Counted from the first letter of the stretch, positions 9,612 through 20,359 are shown. The stretch: DNA of 64,000 nucleotides from Diphasiastrum complanatum (GCA_029204225.1 CM055103.1:5702852-5766851); one strand, 5' to 3'. The notes: generated from the letters alone by a model not told the origin. Translations and numbers: made by a program.

Positions 9612-9738
9612 TCTGCAGGAAAGGACTCCAAATTGCAAAAAGATGAATCTTCCAATCTTTTAGAGAAAGCAATGAACAAGTCCGTTGACAAAAGGAAGCT
9701 TCCTACTACTTGTAAAACTTCAACCATTTTGAGTGAAG
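9612..9738 (+). CDS. NEMF: NEMF/Rqc2 small exon between basic helix and zinc knuckle
   Basis: This exon is too short to stand out, but it joins its neighbours exactly. The acceptor ACTTACTAG ends at 9611. The exon reads SAGKDSKLQKDESSNLLEKA, then MNKSVDKRKLPTTCKTSTIL and SEG, where the last G codon is split. LLA joined to SAGK recreates the LLASAGK stretch of plant NEMF proteins. It is 127 nt, entering in phase 0 and leaving in phase 1, which the next exon (starting GT-ACT) completes. The donor GTTAGT is at 9739-9744. Another AG lies 7 nt inside the exon (TCTGCAG, ending at 9618) and would shift the frame to a quick stop. Confidence 0.88.
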
Positions 9739-9937
9739 GTTAGTTTTTCTAATCATTTTTGTTGAACGTAGTTTTTTGCTTAATGAAGTTGCATCAACAT
9801 CTACTTCATGTGTTAGCTTGTTCATTTTAAGCTAGTAGCTTTGATTCTAACGATTGTTCTGATAAAGAGTAGACACTGCTATAATTGTTTCCAGTCATAT
9901 AATCTACTATCTGCATATGCACATCCTGAATTTCCAG

Positions 9938-10090
9938 ATGGATTCACAACCACAGTCTCCTGTAATGGTAGACAAACTCGATGGTTCGAATTACCACTTA
10001 TGGATATTCAAGATGAAGGTGGTTTTGATGGCCAAGGAGCTTTGGGAAATAGTCGCTGGAACCGAACTACTTTGCAGTGTCGATGAGCTA
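9938..10090 (+). pseudogene. Ty1/copia Gag N-terminal fragment
   Basis: Starts MDSQPQSPVMVDKLDGSNYH and continues LWIFKMKVVLMAKELWEIVAG. This is the typical copia Gag start (KLDGSNYxxWKxxM, then L..ELW..V). Similarity ends near 10090. It shares the start MDSQ with the copia elements at 27871 and 47972. Confidence 0.85.
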
Positions 10091-10275
10091 AACAAATTGT
10101 CTTTCACCCAGATTTCTACGAATCTATTTCTTTCGAGAGGAAAGCATAAAAATGATTCTCATTTTGGTCGTATTTGTAATATTGTTTGGACCAGAAGAAA
10201 TGAGAACAATGTTGAGACGACGAGTTCACAAGGGTCTTAGCTAACAAAGAAAGATAAGAAGATTGTGGAACAGTT

Positions 10276-10370
10276 TAGCATTCAAGATTGCTATTTCGGA
10301 ATGGGAAGGTTTGTATACCAGAGGACAATGAGCTCAAACGCAAGATTATGTTTGAATGTCATGACCCCTG
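10276..10370 (+). pseudogene. Ty3/gypsy fragment before integrase
   Basis: Reads LFRNGKVCIPEDNELKRKIM then FECHD, the start of the Ty3 integrase zinc-finger region (expected: LYFRDGKLCIP..., then HD..GHxG). It breaks off before the HHCC finger. Probably the same family as the integrase piece at 10786. Confidence 0.6.
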
Positions 10371-10599
10371 TCAATGTTTGAGGGTACCTTTGGAATCGCC
10401 TTTTCGAACTGTGTTTGAATCGAGTTTGAATCGGGAAAGAATCGACTTCTCCAGGTTCGAACCGACGAATCGGTTTTAGGGTTTTTTTTAAAACATTAAT
10501 GTCACAGCATACATATGTCATATTCCAATGTACCATGTGCATAGTTAGTTAGTGGTAAATTAGCAAATGTTCAATGATTCGAATTTCACGAAAATGACA

Positions 10600-10618
10600 A
10601 AACACACACACACATTGT

Positions 10619-10671
<53 letters not shown>

Positions 10672-10703
10672 TTGTCAGACACACACACACATTGTCAAAC
10701 ATT

Positions 10704-10779
<76 letters not shown>

Positions 10780-10780
10780 T
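10600..10780. repeat. Compound (CA)n microsatellite
   Basis: Several CA tracts separated by TTTGTCAG, TTGTCAAA and similar short spacers, spanning about 180 bp and followed at once by Ty3 integrase sequence. Confidence 0.95.
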
Positions 10781-10785
10781 TGTCA

Positions 10786-11130
10786 ACTATAAAGGCTTTT
10801 GAATTAGCCTAGATCTTTGTTGAAAGAATATTTCGGTTGTATGGACGGCCATGTTAGTGATAGAGATCCTAAGTTCACAGGTCACTTCTGGTTAGCGGTA
10901 ATCCATAATCTGGAAACGTCCCTTAGTTCTAGTTCTACTGATCATCTTGAATCAGATGGCCAGACGGAAAGAACTTATCAGACTATGGAAGACATGTTGA
11001 GGACATATGTTTCTCACAGGCAATCTCATTGGGAAGATCACATTCCTCTGATTGAGTTTGCATACAGTAGTAGAAAGCATTCTACTACAGGTTATAGTCC
11101 TTTTATGCTTATGTACAAATTTGGAACGCT
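10786..11130 (+). pseudogene. Ty3/gypsy integrase core fragment
   Basis: Reads VSDRDPKFTGHFW, then SSTDHLESDGQTERTYQTME, MLRTYVSHRQSHWEDHIPL and EFAYSSRKHSTTGYSPFML. These are the integrase core with the second catalytic Asp region (SDRDPKF) and the glutamate helix (DGQTER). It is closely related to 57510-57830, including a TAG in the same place (reading LA*IF at about 10810). The GLPSD stretch has been rearranged to MDGH. It lies inside a NEMF intron. Confidence 0.9.
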
Positions 11131-11559
11131 TTACATTTTTGTTTTTTGGGTTTTTTTTTGAAATTTTTTTGGAAGCGTGTATGTAGGCTTGTAAAAAAAA
11201 TTTCAAACACATTGCAAATTTGCAAAACAGATTAACTACTAACTGACAACTGTAAGTACTTAATACACTAACTGACAACTACTATAGATTACTAACTAAA
11301 TTAAGCCTTTAGGCTTCAACATGCTGCATACCAAAACTTGAAAGGCAGTCACATAGCACATACTACATTGCTAAGTGTGCATGATACAAAAAAATGGTGA
11401 CTGATCCACATTCCATACATACATGCCTCATGAGAATAATCAAGATGTTTGATGTCATAAACGATAAAGCTTTGATATATACAATGAGTGGTCCAATGGC
11501 CAAGTACATGAGTATGATAGATGGACAATGGACATTAGACTCATAGGCTGATAAATCTC

Positions 11560-13025
11560 TAGGACTCCGAGGCATCATGATCAGATGGGGATTCCTCCTC
11601 ATCACTATCTTTGGTAAAGTGTCCCTGAACCTCTGCCTCTGCCCCTACCTCTGCCCTTGCCCCTGCCTTTGCCTCTAGATCTACCCAAGGCCTCACTGGG
11701 CCGCTACTCCCTCTGCCTGTGATGCTGCTGCCTGTGGCTGGACATGTAAATCCATCAGGTGTACCCTATGCCTACCCCCCTCTACGTACAGGTGATGCAT
11801 GCCTCTGTCTCGGCATCTGGAACCCCCCACCCCACATCATCTCCAATGTCCATCTCCATCTTGTCATCGATTAGATGTTCACTATGACGACCATGCAACT
11901 GAACCTCAGAGCCTCATCCTTTATTTGAGGCTTATATGTAGTATGTGTAGCACACTGGCCAACATAGTAAGACACCGATCAATGCGTTGTTGTGCCTTGA
12001 GTGAGATCGTCGTTCTGGTTTTAAATTGTCTTATGGGTGGCAGAGTGTCTCCTGTGTTTGGGAAAGATGAGTCATGATCTTCAGTTGTGCCATGTCCTGG
12101 TGGGTGCTGTCCTGGTGTGCTCATATGATACCACCCTCCAATAACAACCATTATGATGTTCTCTCACCTAAAAATTCAAATCTCAAGCTCTCCTAAAAAA
12201 CAACGGTCCTACAATAGTGGAGATACGAGGGGGTAGTATCCAGCATCTTCACTTTTTCCAAGTCAACATTCATCTGGCCTTTGCTTTTTTGTTCGAAATG
12301 AAATAATGGCCTTCCTATCTTTTATCTCCAGTGAGCATTGAGTTTATGACAAATAGACATGCCTTAGGCCTATGTGTGCCTCATCCTCCTCATCCTCATC
12401 ATCATCCAATCCCCTCTCAACCTCTCATCCCCACCCTCCTCTCCTACATCCTTTGCATCAGCCCTGGCCATGGATCTAGTGGTCCTGCGCTGCCTCCTAT
12501 CATGACGTGCCAGCTCCCAATGATACTCTTAAAATATCTCGTCATCAACCGTACCCTATGTGTGCATGGCCTGTTGCAGTATCCAAGGATCTAAGGCACT
12601 CCTCGGGATTCACCTGCCTAGGTGTATCATCTCTCTGCATGTGCCTGACTAGCCTCAAGTTGGTGGTCCAATAAACCAACCTATTCAGTTGGGGAACGCT
12701 GAGCCTGTTACATCCCTTTGTGTGCATAAGAGACCACGTGCTCCAGTTTCGCTCACAAGTAAAAGCTAAACAATCCTGAGCAAGGATGTGGGTGGCAAGA
12801 GTAGTGATATCAGGGGAGGATTTGCCCACCCCACCATGTGAGCAGCTTTGTCAAAAATCCGTCATACTCACCATTAGATCCAATGAAACATCCCTGTCTA
12901 CACTCAAAATCTAGCTTCTGTCTCTCGATCCTACGCAACAAGGGGCCATGACCTGCAATAAGACGGGACATGTCAGATTCTCGAAATGAACGAGTCATCA
13001 AAAAGCACAAACAAACCGTTGACAA
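11560..13025 (-). mobile_element. hAT transposase C-terminal remnant
   Basis: The minus strand at 12829-12620 encodes ATHILAQDCLAFTCERNWST, then WSLMHTKGCNRLSVPQLNRL and VYWTTNLRLVR. This is the hAT dimerisation domain (consensus around CERNWS, H.K.RNRL...L..LV....NLRL). Upstream, 13025-12810 in another frame fits the preceding region (TRSFRESDMSRL, later LLTWWGG). Downstream, acidic sequence near 11600 (DSDEEESPSDHD) may be the tail. Stops and frameshifts show it is dead. I could not define terminal inverted repeats. It is antisense to NEMF. Confidence 0.75.
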
Positions 13026-13089
13026 CTGACGTCATCTAGGAGGGTGAGAACTGTGTGCTCTCGTAACAAGGCGGGAAGTGCGAACTGCT

Positions 13090-13929
13090 ACATGACTATG
13101 AGTGATACACTGTCTCTGACATGGGTGAGGTGGTATGTCGTCGTCATCGTCATCAGACCATGTCCGTCTCCTGGTGAAGATGTAATCTGAGCCTGAGAGC
13201 TAGGATGTGGCTGGTGAGCTGACTGGTACATATCCTGGCGCAGCAAGACCATCTCTCGTAGCATGAGTGCGACATAGTGAGAGTCCTCATATCCAATCGG
13301 TGCTCTGAGCGTAGAAGGCATGTCACGGAATCGACAATGATATCTCCCTCTAATCTCATAATATATGCTTCTTGGTTTTCCAAGGGGAGGTTTGAACTTG
13401 GGACCAATGAAACTTTGGATGCCAAGCTAACCAACTCAACCAACCCCCTTGGGCTAATCTCATAATATATGGGGCATCTGAAGATGAAATGCTCCTCGGA
13501 CTCTATCTCATGTAGGGGACATAGCAGTCTCTCCTCTTGTGGTGTACCCTGGAATCTGCCTATCTCAATAGCCAATTGATGGGAGGAGACTCTGAACTGT
13601 CCCAAAGTGAAACGGAGACTGTGTGATAGTCTAGAGGACAAATAGCGAGGTAAAATTGGAAGACGAGTGGCATCCTGCTCCAGAAAGTGAGTCCGGAGGA
13701 TGAGATTTTTGAGAATGTAACCAGACCTTCCTTGCTTGTTGAATATGTGAAGCTGAGATATCATCGCAACCAGAAGGGCCAAAAAGCACGATAATAAGCT
13801 AGTCTGAAGCTGTCTTTGGTATTGTCCGAGTCTCTCTACGCATGGCTTTAAATTGCCAATTGACTGCTCACAATGAAGGATGTCTTTGTAACTCTTACAA
13901 TCAGATAAACTTCCAAATCTTAAATACAT
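13090..13929 (-). pseudogene. LINE ORF2 C-terminus (zinc-binding end)
   Basis: The minus strand from 13929 reads into LSHSLRFTLGQFRVSSHQLA, EIGRFQGTPQEERLLCPLHE and ESEEHFIFRCPIYYEI. This is the Cys/His cluster typical of the C-terminal end of EN-type LINE ORF2. After YEI the frame is invaded by an 86-bp insertion (13368-13453) and resumes with MRLEGDIIVDS. It lies to the right of LINE copy 1, so it is the 3' end of a different insertion, or copy 1 has been rearranged. Confidence 0.8.
13350..13471 (-). mobile_element. tRNA-like short insertion (SINE-type) with 18-bp target duplication
   Basis: The word CTAATCTCATAATATATG occurs at 13350-13367 and 13454-13471. The 86 bp between read on the minus strand like a tRNA-derived element. 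An A box TGGTTGAGTTGG is followed by TTAGCTTGGC as in a D arm. A B-box-like AAGTTCAAACC lies about 35 nt later. The ends CCAAGGGG and CCCCTTGG pair like an acceptor stem. It interrupts the LINE C-terminus, and the related LINE piece at 3475-3525 shows the site without it. Its small size suggests a minimal SINE or a retroposed tRNA. Confidence 0.75.
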
Positions 13930-14311
13930 TGTGTATGCAGCAGAATGCCTCTAGCATCTATGCTGTCACCTGAGCCATACACGGTTAACCATACATCTAA
14001 TGCAGAACTTTTTAAAGTGCGTAATAGGCTAATAGCATAGGCCTTAGCTTGGAACTGGAAAGCTCTAGTTAGGATATAATACCAATAGATTGTTTGGAAA
14101 TATTAATCAATGCTAAGATGTAGACCTGAATAAATGCATTTGAGGTGGCTTTTGCTGAAAACTAACAATTGTCGCTTTCTCAGTTTCCTCGTGGTTGCAA
14201 ACCACTTTATAATATCATGCCTTAAAGTGAATATGACAAAAAGTATTCGGGAAAGATAATGTGACGTTTGAAGCTACTGAATTTCTTTTCCTTTACAATT
14301 CCATCCGTCAG
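13930..14311 (+). other. Intron tail before NEMF zinc-knuckle exon
   Basis: No coding motif. AT-rich, ending in TTTCTTTTCCTTTACAATTC and the acceptor CCGTCAG. Confidence 0.6.
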
Positions 14312-14785
14312 GTACTGCTGCAACATTAAAGATCTGCTACAAGTGTAAACAACCTGGACATGTAGCTTCCAGCTGTCCAAGCACCTCTACCACTCTAGAA
14401 GATAGAGGTCTTGTCAACAAAATGACCTCAGGGCAGGTTAAGGAAGAATTGTCTGAATCTGGATATTCTGCTATAGTTGAGATGGAGGCTGTTGGTGAGA
14501 AAGTTGAGCCAGCCAAAGATTCCTCCAAAGCTGTGGGAAGAGCCAATCGTAGGGCAAATGCCAAAGCAGAAGAAAGGGAAATTGCTGCTTTACTTGCAGA
14601 GGAAAATGTTGTCGAGTTGGATGAAGATGAAAAAGAGAAGCTTTCAGAGCTCGATTCTTTAACAGGAAGGCCATTATCAAGTGATGTGCTACTTTATGCC
14701 GTTCCTGTCTGTGGGCCATACAATGCTGTTCAAAGCTACAAGTATCATGTCAAGCTCACACCAGGAGCGGCCAAAAAAGGAAAAG
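14312..14785 (+). CDS. NEMF: NEMF/Rqc2 exon: CCHC zinc knuckle and NFACT-C start
   Basis: Begins in phase 1 with (G)TAATLKICYKCKQPGHVASS then CP, a perfect CX2CX4HX4C knuckle that plant NEMF proteins carry. A mixed-charge helix follows (SKAVGRANRRANAKAEEREI), then the NFACT-C domain: LLAEENVVELDEDEKEKLSE, LDSLTGRPLSSDVLLYAVPV, CGPYNAVQSYKYHVKLTPG, AAKKGK. The donor G/GTGTCT at 14786 leaves in phase 1. ORF continuation past 14785 is intronic. Confidence 0.95.
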
Positions 14786-15031
14786 GTGTCTTTTCTTTTA
14801 TATGCATGTTATATTGTCTCTTTGTGACTTCCTCCCAAATGTTCGGACAATTTCTCTTTGCTGCACAAGGAAAATTGATTGTGTTAGACTATATCAAACA
14901 TAAAGAGAGAGGTGGATATACATTATTGCACAAAGTTGTAGGGTTGCACCATTTTTTGAACTTCCAGATGGCATCAAGCTTAACAAGGTTCTTACATTTT
15001 TCTCTTTCTTTTGGATTTTTTTGCTGTGCAG
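14786..15031 (+). other. Short NEMF intron, 246 bp
   Basis: GT at 14786-14787. The pyrimidine-rich acceptor TTTTTTGCTGTGCAG ends at 15031. By chance it is open in frame on both sides, so retention would add sequence without an early stop. The exact continuity of KKGKAAKIAIDAF across the junction supports splicing. Confidence 0.9.
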
Positions 15032-15225
15032 CTGCTAAAATTGCCATAGACGCTTTCAGCCATCTGCAAGAAGTCACACAGAGAGAAAAGGAGCTTATAA
15101 AAGCCATAACAGAGCCAGAATTAGTTGCATCAATGATAGGTAATGTCAAGGTTGCTGCTCCGGGCCTTACAAAGCTACAGCAACAGCATAAAAAGGGCAA
15201 AAAGGCATCTCATAATAAGGTTTAG
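15032..15225 (+). CDS. NEMF: NEMF/Rqc2 last exon: NFACT-C end
   Basis: Completes the split Ala codon and reads AKIAIDAFSHLQEVTQREKE, LIKAITEPELVASMIGNVKV, AAPGLTKLQQQHKKGKKASH then NKV and TAG at 15223-15225. This is the conserved NFACT-C end and the basic C-terminal tail of NEMF. Confidence 0.95.
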
Positions 15226-16590
15226 TTCATAAAGCTGACATTCTGACCCAGTCAATCATCTTTCAGAAATTAACACAATTTTTCAAACGGAACAAATCCT
15301 TGATGCTGTACCAATTATTGATGATTGTTTTATGCATCGTTTTTGAAGAACAATTTGAAAATGTTACTTGCCCTTTGATCCTCCTGATATTACAGGAACG
15401 ATAAGTGATTAGCATCTGCTTTGATTGTGCTTGTCACGTATGCCACATATCGATGATACCTTTCAACATACCAGATATCAGGGTGTAGGAATGGCCTGAT
15501 TCAGCAATTTTTATGGTCATACATAAAAAGAATGAACTTCTACAGCGTTTTAAAGCATGCACATGATTATTTGAAAAAATATTTATGAGAAGTATCAAGT
15601 TTGCAAATAGTTCAGGTCAAGCTATACCTTGTTGATAGAATACATGCACAGTAAGTTTGAAACAAGAACCAACAGCCAAAAAGATTCTTGTTGGCTCAAT
15701 TATCTGTGATCTCCTTTTTCATCAGCTTTTATTTGGTTGGGTTCTTTTCATGTGAGGTTTTATTACTTGTCCAAACACATGAAATTTTTTTTTTCTCAGC
15801 ATGTCCAGGTTTTGTGGACCAATAAAATTTTCAACAAAGCAATCTAAACCAATAATTGATGCTTTTTCGTGAATTATAATCTAGTAAATGTTTACATGAG
15901 AATAGTTTTGTATTTCAAAGAAGAAACTAGCATGCCACGAATATTTGTGAGGGATGCTCTTGTCCTCTTGGAAAACTGTGACAAACAACTTCATGTGAAC
16001 ACAAAGATGTAAAATAAACAAATGAGGCCCTAGAAAAGGAATCAATAAAATGGTAAGAATTATTTGCATGAACTAAGCCATGATGAAGTAGGTCTCTTTT
16101 CTCACAACACAAAACTAATAGTGTTTATTGCTCATAAGTTGGGAGGACCTTTATTTATTAACTCTAAAATATATGTAAAACTAAAATGTACAGTGAAGAG
16201 TGGAAAGTAGAACTATAGATCTAAATGTCATGAGTGAAATCTCACATATCAAATTGTTGAAAATAGTAAAATAGAGTAAGGGCATATCGTATGGGAAGGA
16301 ACATTGTTATGGCAAAAGCAAAATTGTACAATCACAAGCTATTCACACAAATCTTATAAAATGTTAATCTACAAGAATGTCATCAACAAAATTGGAAGTG
16401 TAGTCACCAAGAAAATGACACTGTTGTCTATGGGGATTGGCATTGCATGAATAATTGATGGGAGATTCCTCTTCAGAGTTAAATATTGTCTTTTTATTTA
16501 TAAAATCTTTTTTAACATCATTAAGCAATTGGTGATTGTTATATACAATATATATACAACTTGGCCAAGCCATTTACAAAGTCAGCTGCT
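15226..16590. other. NEMF 3' region and intergenic sequence
   Basis: The 3' UTR should lie in the first few hundred bases; I could not choose a poly(A) site. No gene motif was seen in either strand. Small minus frames at 15881-16112 and 16364-16573 are unsupported. Confidence 0.4.
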
Positions 16591-16594
16591 TAGA

Positions 16595-16690
16595 TGTCAC
16601 TACACAATGGCTGGGATTTGAGTTTGCACCTCTTTGGTTGCAGTCAACAACTAACCCATGCACTCCACTGTGATGGACTAAATGTTGTGT
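16595..16690 (-). repeat. Possible tRNA-derived SINE remnant
   Basis: On the minus strand GTGGAGTGCATGGGTTAGTT is followed about 25 nt later by GTGCAAACTCAAATCCC. These resemble A-box and B-box regions of plant SINEs. No target duplication or tail was found, so the call is weak. Confidence 0.35.
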
Positions 16691-16770
16691 TTAGATTTTA
16701 TAAGCAAAAATTTTGTATTGAAAGTAAAGTATATGTTTAATATATTTTGATTGGGATGTCCAAATGGTTT

Positions 16771-16929
16771 GGGGTACTTTGTGCTCCACTTTTATTCAAA
16801 ACCTCAAAGGTGAAAATATTCTTTCACATTGTTATAGAAAATCTCATTGGGGGTACTTTGTGCTCCACTTTTTATTCAAAACTTCGAAGGTAAAAACATT
16901 ACTTCACATTGTCATAGAAAATCTCATCA
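16771..16929. repeat. Two-copy tandem repeat, period 79 bp
   Basis: GGGGTACTTTGTGCTCCACT begins at 16771 and at 16850. The copies continue in parallel through CACATTGTTATAGAAAATCT with few differences. Confidence 0.85.
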
Positions 16930-17867
16930 TAATAAGTTTGGAAGAAAACTACAATCCCAAAATCCAAGTTCAAGAGAACTCTGGTGCATTTATTCATAGA
17001 AAAAACTAGTAGGTACATCGATGAAAAAGATATATACACCCCGAAGGGGGATTTTAAGCAAAGTAAGCTCAAACAAGAGCGAAGAAAACTACAATCCCAA
17101 GGATTTCGTAAGAGAAGTAGAAAGAAGCTATTTAAACTCTTTTTAATCTTTTGAGTTGATAATACTTAAAAAAATACTTATATAAAAGATAACGTCAATC
17201 AAAAGATTTTTTTCACAAATTTTTTTTGTGTAACACTAGGGTTGAAAAACCAATTACTACCCCTGAACCTTGAATAGTGTCATTGAAGGACTATTGACAT
17301 ACATCCAGTTCAAGTAATTTAATTGTTAATTGTGAAGTATTTTCCTATGTTAACACTGATTAAATTGAGGGATATTGAATGGGCTATTCAAATTTGCTTG
17401 ATTCCATGTGAATTATTTTCTTAACCACCTTAACCCCAAAGAAATTGTCGCTTAGGTGTGTATATCCCATTGCCTAAAAGATGTATGCAAAGTTATAGAT
17501 GCATTTTCTAGCTTTAAAAAAGATAGGCTTTGTGTGCAGTATTTAACTACTTGATGCAATTCTGTTATTGCAAAGTATCCAATATTTTATTCGTGTCATA
17601 AATTGCACAAGCAAATAAATTATTTTTCAAAAAAACAAAGTTTGTTTTTATGAATATAGACCATATTATTTGTACGTCATCATCTCTTGCTTACCATCAG
17701 TACTGTCGTCTAAGGACATGAGATTAGCATCCAATATATTAAATTCCGGTTTTTGTACTGAATCCATCTACACAATAAAAAATGCAACATTTGTGTTTGG
17801 TACAGACCATATTTCTAGGAAATCAGTTGTATTTCAATGCCTCAAACATGTTTTCTTTGGATTTGCT
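16930..17867. other. AT-rich intergenic sequence
   Basis: No gene recognised. The word GAAGAAAACTACAATCCCAA occurs at about 16941 and 17081, suggesting another small duplication. Confidence 0.4.
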
Positions 17868-18165
17868 ATTTGTTGGATTTGATGCTTATTGGGATTGATT
17901 GTTCTTATGCTTTTTGTGAGAGAGAAAAGGAGTGAGAGAAGAGTAAGTTTCTATGATTGTTGTGGATCTAATGTTAACGGATGTAGTGTTAATGTTTAAT
18001 GTTAATGGATCTTAGTGTTAGATATGAATCATATGCACATGCTAGAATATGAATGCTACCGCTCTCATGGAAACAAATCTCTACGTGACAACTAGTTAAT
18101 CCTCATCATCTCCTTGATGCTTGTGTGCTTGGATCTAGGGTTGAGAGAAGGATAGGAAACAACCA
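17868..18165 (+). repeat. R1 repeat (Ty3-type LTR end), copy 1
   Basis: Matches 59690-59945 over almost its whole length. Shared words include TTGTTGGATTTG, TTTTTGTGAGAGA, CTCATGGAAACAAATCTC (GCTCCCATGGGAACGAAT in the other copy), and GTGCTTGGATCTAGG. In the second copy a Ty3-like primer-binding site follows, so R1 is probably the end of an LTR. This copy stops at the truncated end of element A1. Confidence 0.7.
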
Positions 18166-18171
18166 CTACAG

Positions 18172-18575
18172 TCTTTGATGATCAGCTATTTATACTAAGC
18201 AATTAACGCGTATGCAGTAGGATAGCTAATCAGGCCGCAATCGCATTTGGTGAATGGCCGTAATGCACTAGCATCTGTCCAGTTAGGACTTCCCAGAAAT
18301 TTACTTGCAAAGCAGTTAGGGCAAGTCTTTAGCTTCACATAAAGTGAAACAATAACTATCATTCTTTGACATGCTTGACTTCTTCGACTTTCATCGTGTG
18401 TCGTCAATAAGTCGGATGATGTCCGATATGTCGAAACCACCCGTTGAGCGAAACCCGAGTATTTCTGCAGACTGTGTAGAAACACAAATAAAATTGTAGA
18501 ACTAGATAATAAAGTGGATTAGTATTAAAGATCTATTATTCAGATGAATCACCCTGATAGTAGAATGATCCAACA
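18172..18575 (-). repeat. Element A1 3' LTR, truncated
   Basis: 404 bp matching 20890-21296 of the right LTR; the homology ends abruptly at 18172. The outer end ATCCAACA at 18575 is followed by the polypurine tract (CCCCCCC on +, 18576-18582). It includes the LTR TATA box (CTATTTATA on +, 18186-18194). Confidence 0.85.
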
Positions 18576-18802
18576 CCCCCCCTTAATCTGAATCCATGAA
18601 TGCTTTGTCCTTCAAACTTAGTTCTGCAAAAAGCTTTGTGTGCATCCAAGCTTAGTGCGTAAAAATAGCCGTTGTCATATCTTGCGTTTGACAGTATTGC
18701 AAGTTTACCTCTTTGTCGAGAACTTTGCTTCTGTCCGAATCCGAAATGTAGGGAATAATTGCATCTTTGACTAACAAGTTGATACCATTCTATGCTTTCC
18801 AT
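18536..18802 (-). pseudogene. Element A1 Pol C-terminal remnant
   Basis: Ends with ALSLDAHKAFCRTKFEGQSI and HGFRLRGGV, parallel to SLDAHKRFFAKLSLKVKAFM in element F at 51100. These are the last residues of copia Pol, running into the polypurine tract. The preceding residues are unrecognised. Confidence 0.75.
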
Positions 18803-18984
18803 TTTCTCCTGTCAAATGATCGCTGGTCTTCTTCAATCACTGGCCTTGTTCCTTCACCTGACACAATCTCCCAAAGCTCCTTTTTCATCAAAATGTTCTT
18901 CAGTCTGAATTTCCAAACTGCATAGTTGCCGGCTCCTTCCAATTTGCTTGACTCATTAAGGATGCTCTCGCTTAGTGATGCCAT
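18790..18984 (-). pseudogene. Element A1 Gag N-terminus
   Basis: Reads MASLSESILNESSKLEGAGN then YAVWKFRLKNILMKKELWEI. This is the copia Gag start (LxGxNYxxWKxxMxxxL). It runs only ~60 residues before the deletion junction with Pol. Confidence 0.85.
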
Positions 18985-19603
18985 AACTGCACTTAGATGA
19001 GTCCGGATTGCAAAAATGACTGCAAAAATATAAAATTTGTTGCAAAATTGACAAATGACATCTTGGATCCGAACTATGGATTGAAAGTTACGCCAAATTG
19101 AAGATTTTGGCCTTAAAATGGCTCACAACTACTCTTAAGCCTGAAAAATGGCACTTATTACCAAACTACCATTTTTGGAAATCTTCTCTATTGCACATAG
19201 ATCTCCGATTTCAGAGATTTTTATATCAGCGCGTAACCCTTTGTACCAGCATAGCTCTTTCTAAAAATAGTCTCTCTAGCTAGGTCAAATTATCACTCTG
19301 GTTTTTGCTTACCTGCAAAACACATAGTGGATAGAGCCCTTAGAATGGGCCAATCCCAAAGACTAGGGTCACTCGTGGAACCCTTCAATCTGAAATGAAA
19401 TTTGAAGAGAAGATTCTTCAATCAATCACGGCCATTGATTTGGCTTGATCCGACGGTCCATATTCAATGTATATTGACCTTTGACACGTGGCAAGCAACT
19501 ACTGATGCACCTTCACTCTTCAGCTGCTTGAAGGACACTTGTATCCACTGAGAATTTTCAAACCAATTGGATGCGCGGACCTGTGTTTCGCGAGGTTTGG
19601 GAG

Positions 19604-19702
19604 GCGTTTCAGGTCATTTCCTCCATGTTTCGGGATTGTTTGGAGACATTTTGGGCTTGTTTGGTGACGTTTTGGGCTTGTTTGATGGCGTTTCGGGCTA
19701 AA
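19604..19702 (+). repeat. Imperfect 21-bp tandem repeats in A1 leader
   Basis: GACGTTTTGGGCTTGTTTG-type units repeat about four times with growing divergence to the left. They lie between the A1 primer-binding site and Gag, a stretch of about 1.4 kb that is unusually long for a copia leader. Confidence 0.75.
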
Positions 19703-20359
19703 ATTAGGTGTTTTGCCCCTATCTCCCACGTGTCGGACCGTACCAGAGGCTTTTGGTGAGCAGTACAGAGACAAAGAAAGAGAGAAAGCCTATTTCTATG
19801 CAAAAATCACCCTTTACAAGCCAAATCTTCACCAAAAAATGTAATTTTGAGTGCAAACCCACACAAAAATGACTTGTACTTGGATCTAATAGCTTCCAAA
19901 AGTCATCATTACAAAAAATGAGGCTTAAAACTCTGATTTTCTGTTACAAGGCTACTTCAAGCAAAAATGCACAAGAAATGCAAAAAATTGGTCAAATCTC
20001 TAGCAAATGGACTAGGAACAGTTCCAAACTACTAGTAGCAGCATTGCTAAACTTCTGACAGCATAAAAGGTTCCCCACAAGTTGATTGAACAAGTTTCTG
20101 ATTGAAACTTTTTGAAAAGTTGCACTTTTCCACAAAAACTAAGAAGTATTGTAAAAATCTCCCCAATCAACAAATTTTCAATCTGTCTGATGCTACCCTG
20201 GCCTTTTTGATGCCTCTGGGATTGTGTCTTCATTCCCCACTGATGATTCTGAGCTCCGTTACAATTGGAAATCAATTATCTGATACTGAAATTTGATACC
20301 ACAAACTGAAGAATAAGAGCAAGTGTGCTATGATATGATACTATGGAAAAGTATCCAAT

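Larger units (their letters stand above)
9739..14311 (+). other. NEMF intron, about 4.57 kb, transposon-filled
   Basis: Donor GTTAGT; acceptor CCATCCGTCAG ending at 14311. It holds a copia gag fragment (9938-10090), Ty3 integrase pieces (10276-11130), compound CA repeats, a hAT transposase end (about 11560-13025, minus), and a LINE 3' end (13090-13929, minus) with a tRNA-like insertion. Sequence 13930-14300 shows no feature. Confidence 0.85.

Noticed and set aside
10567-10812. Open frame of Thr-His repeats (and 52065-52328)
   Set aside because: Translation of (CA)n.
11605-11800. Acidic minus-strand sequence as a separate gene
   Set aside because: More simply a hAT C-terminal tail. No start and no independent motif.
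11799-12594. Several + strand frames in the hAT region
   Set aside because: The recognisable coding strand there is minus; these are shadows.
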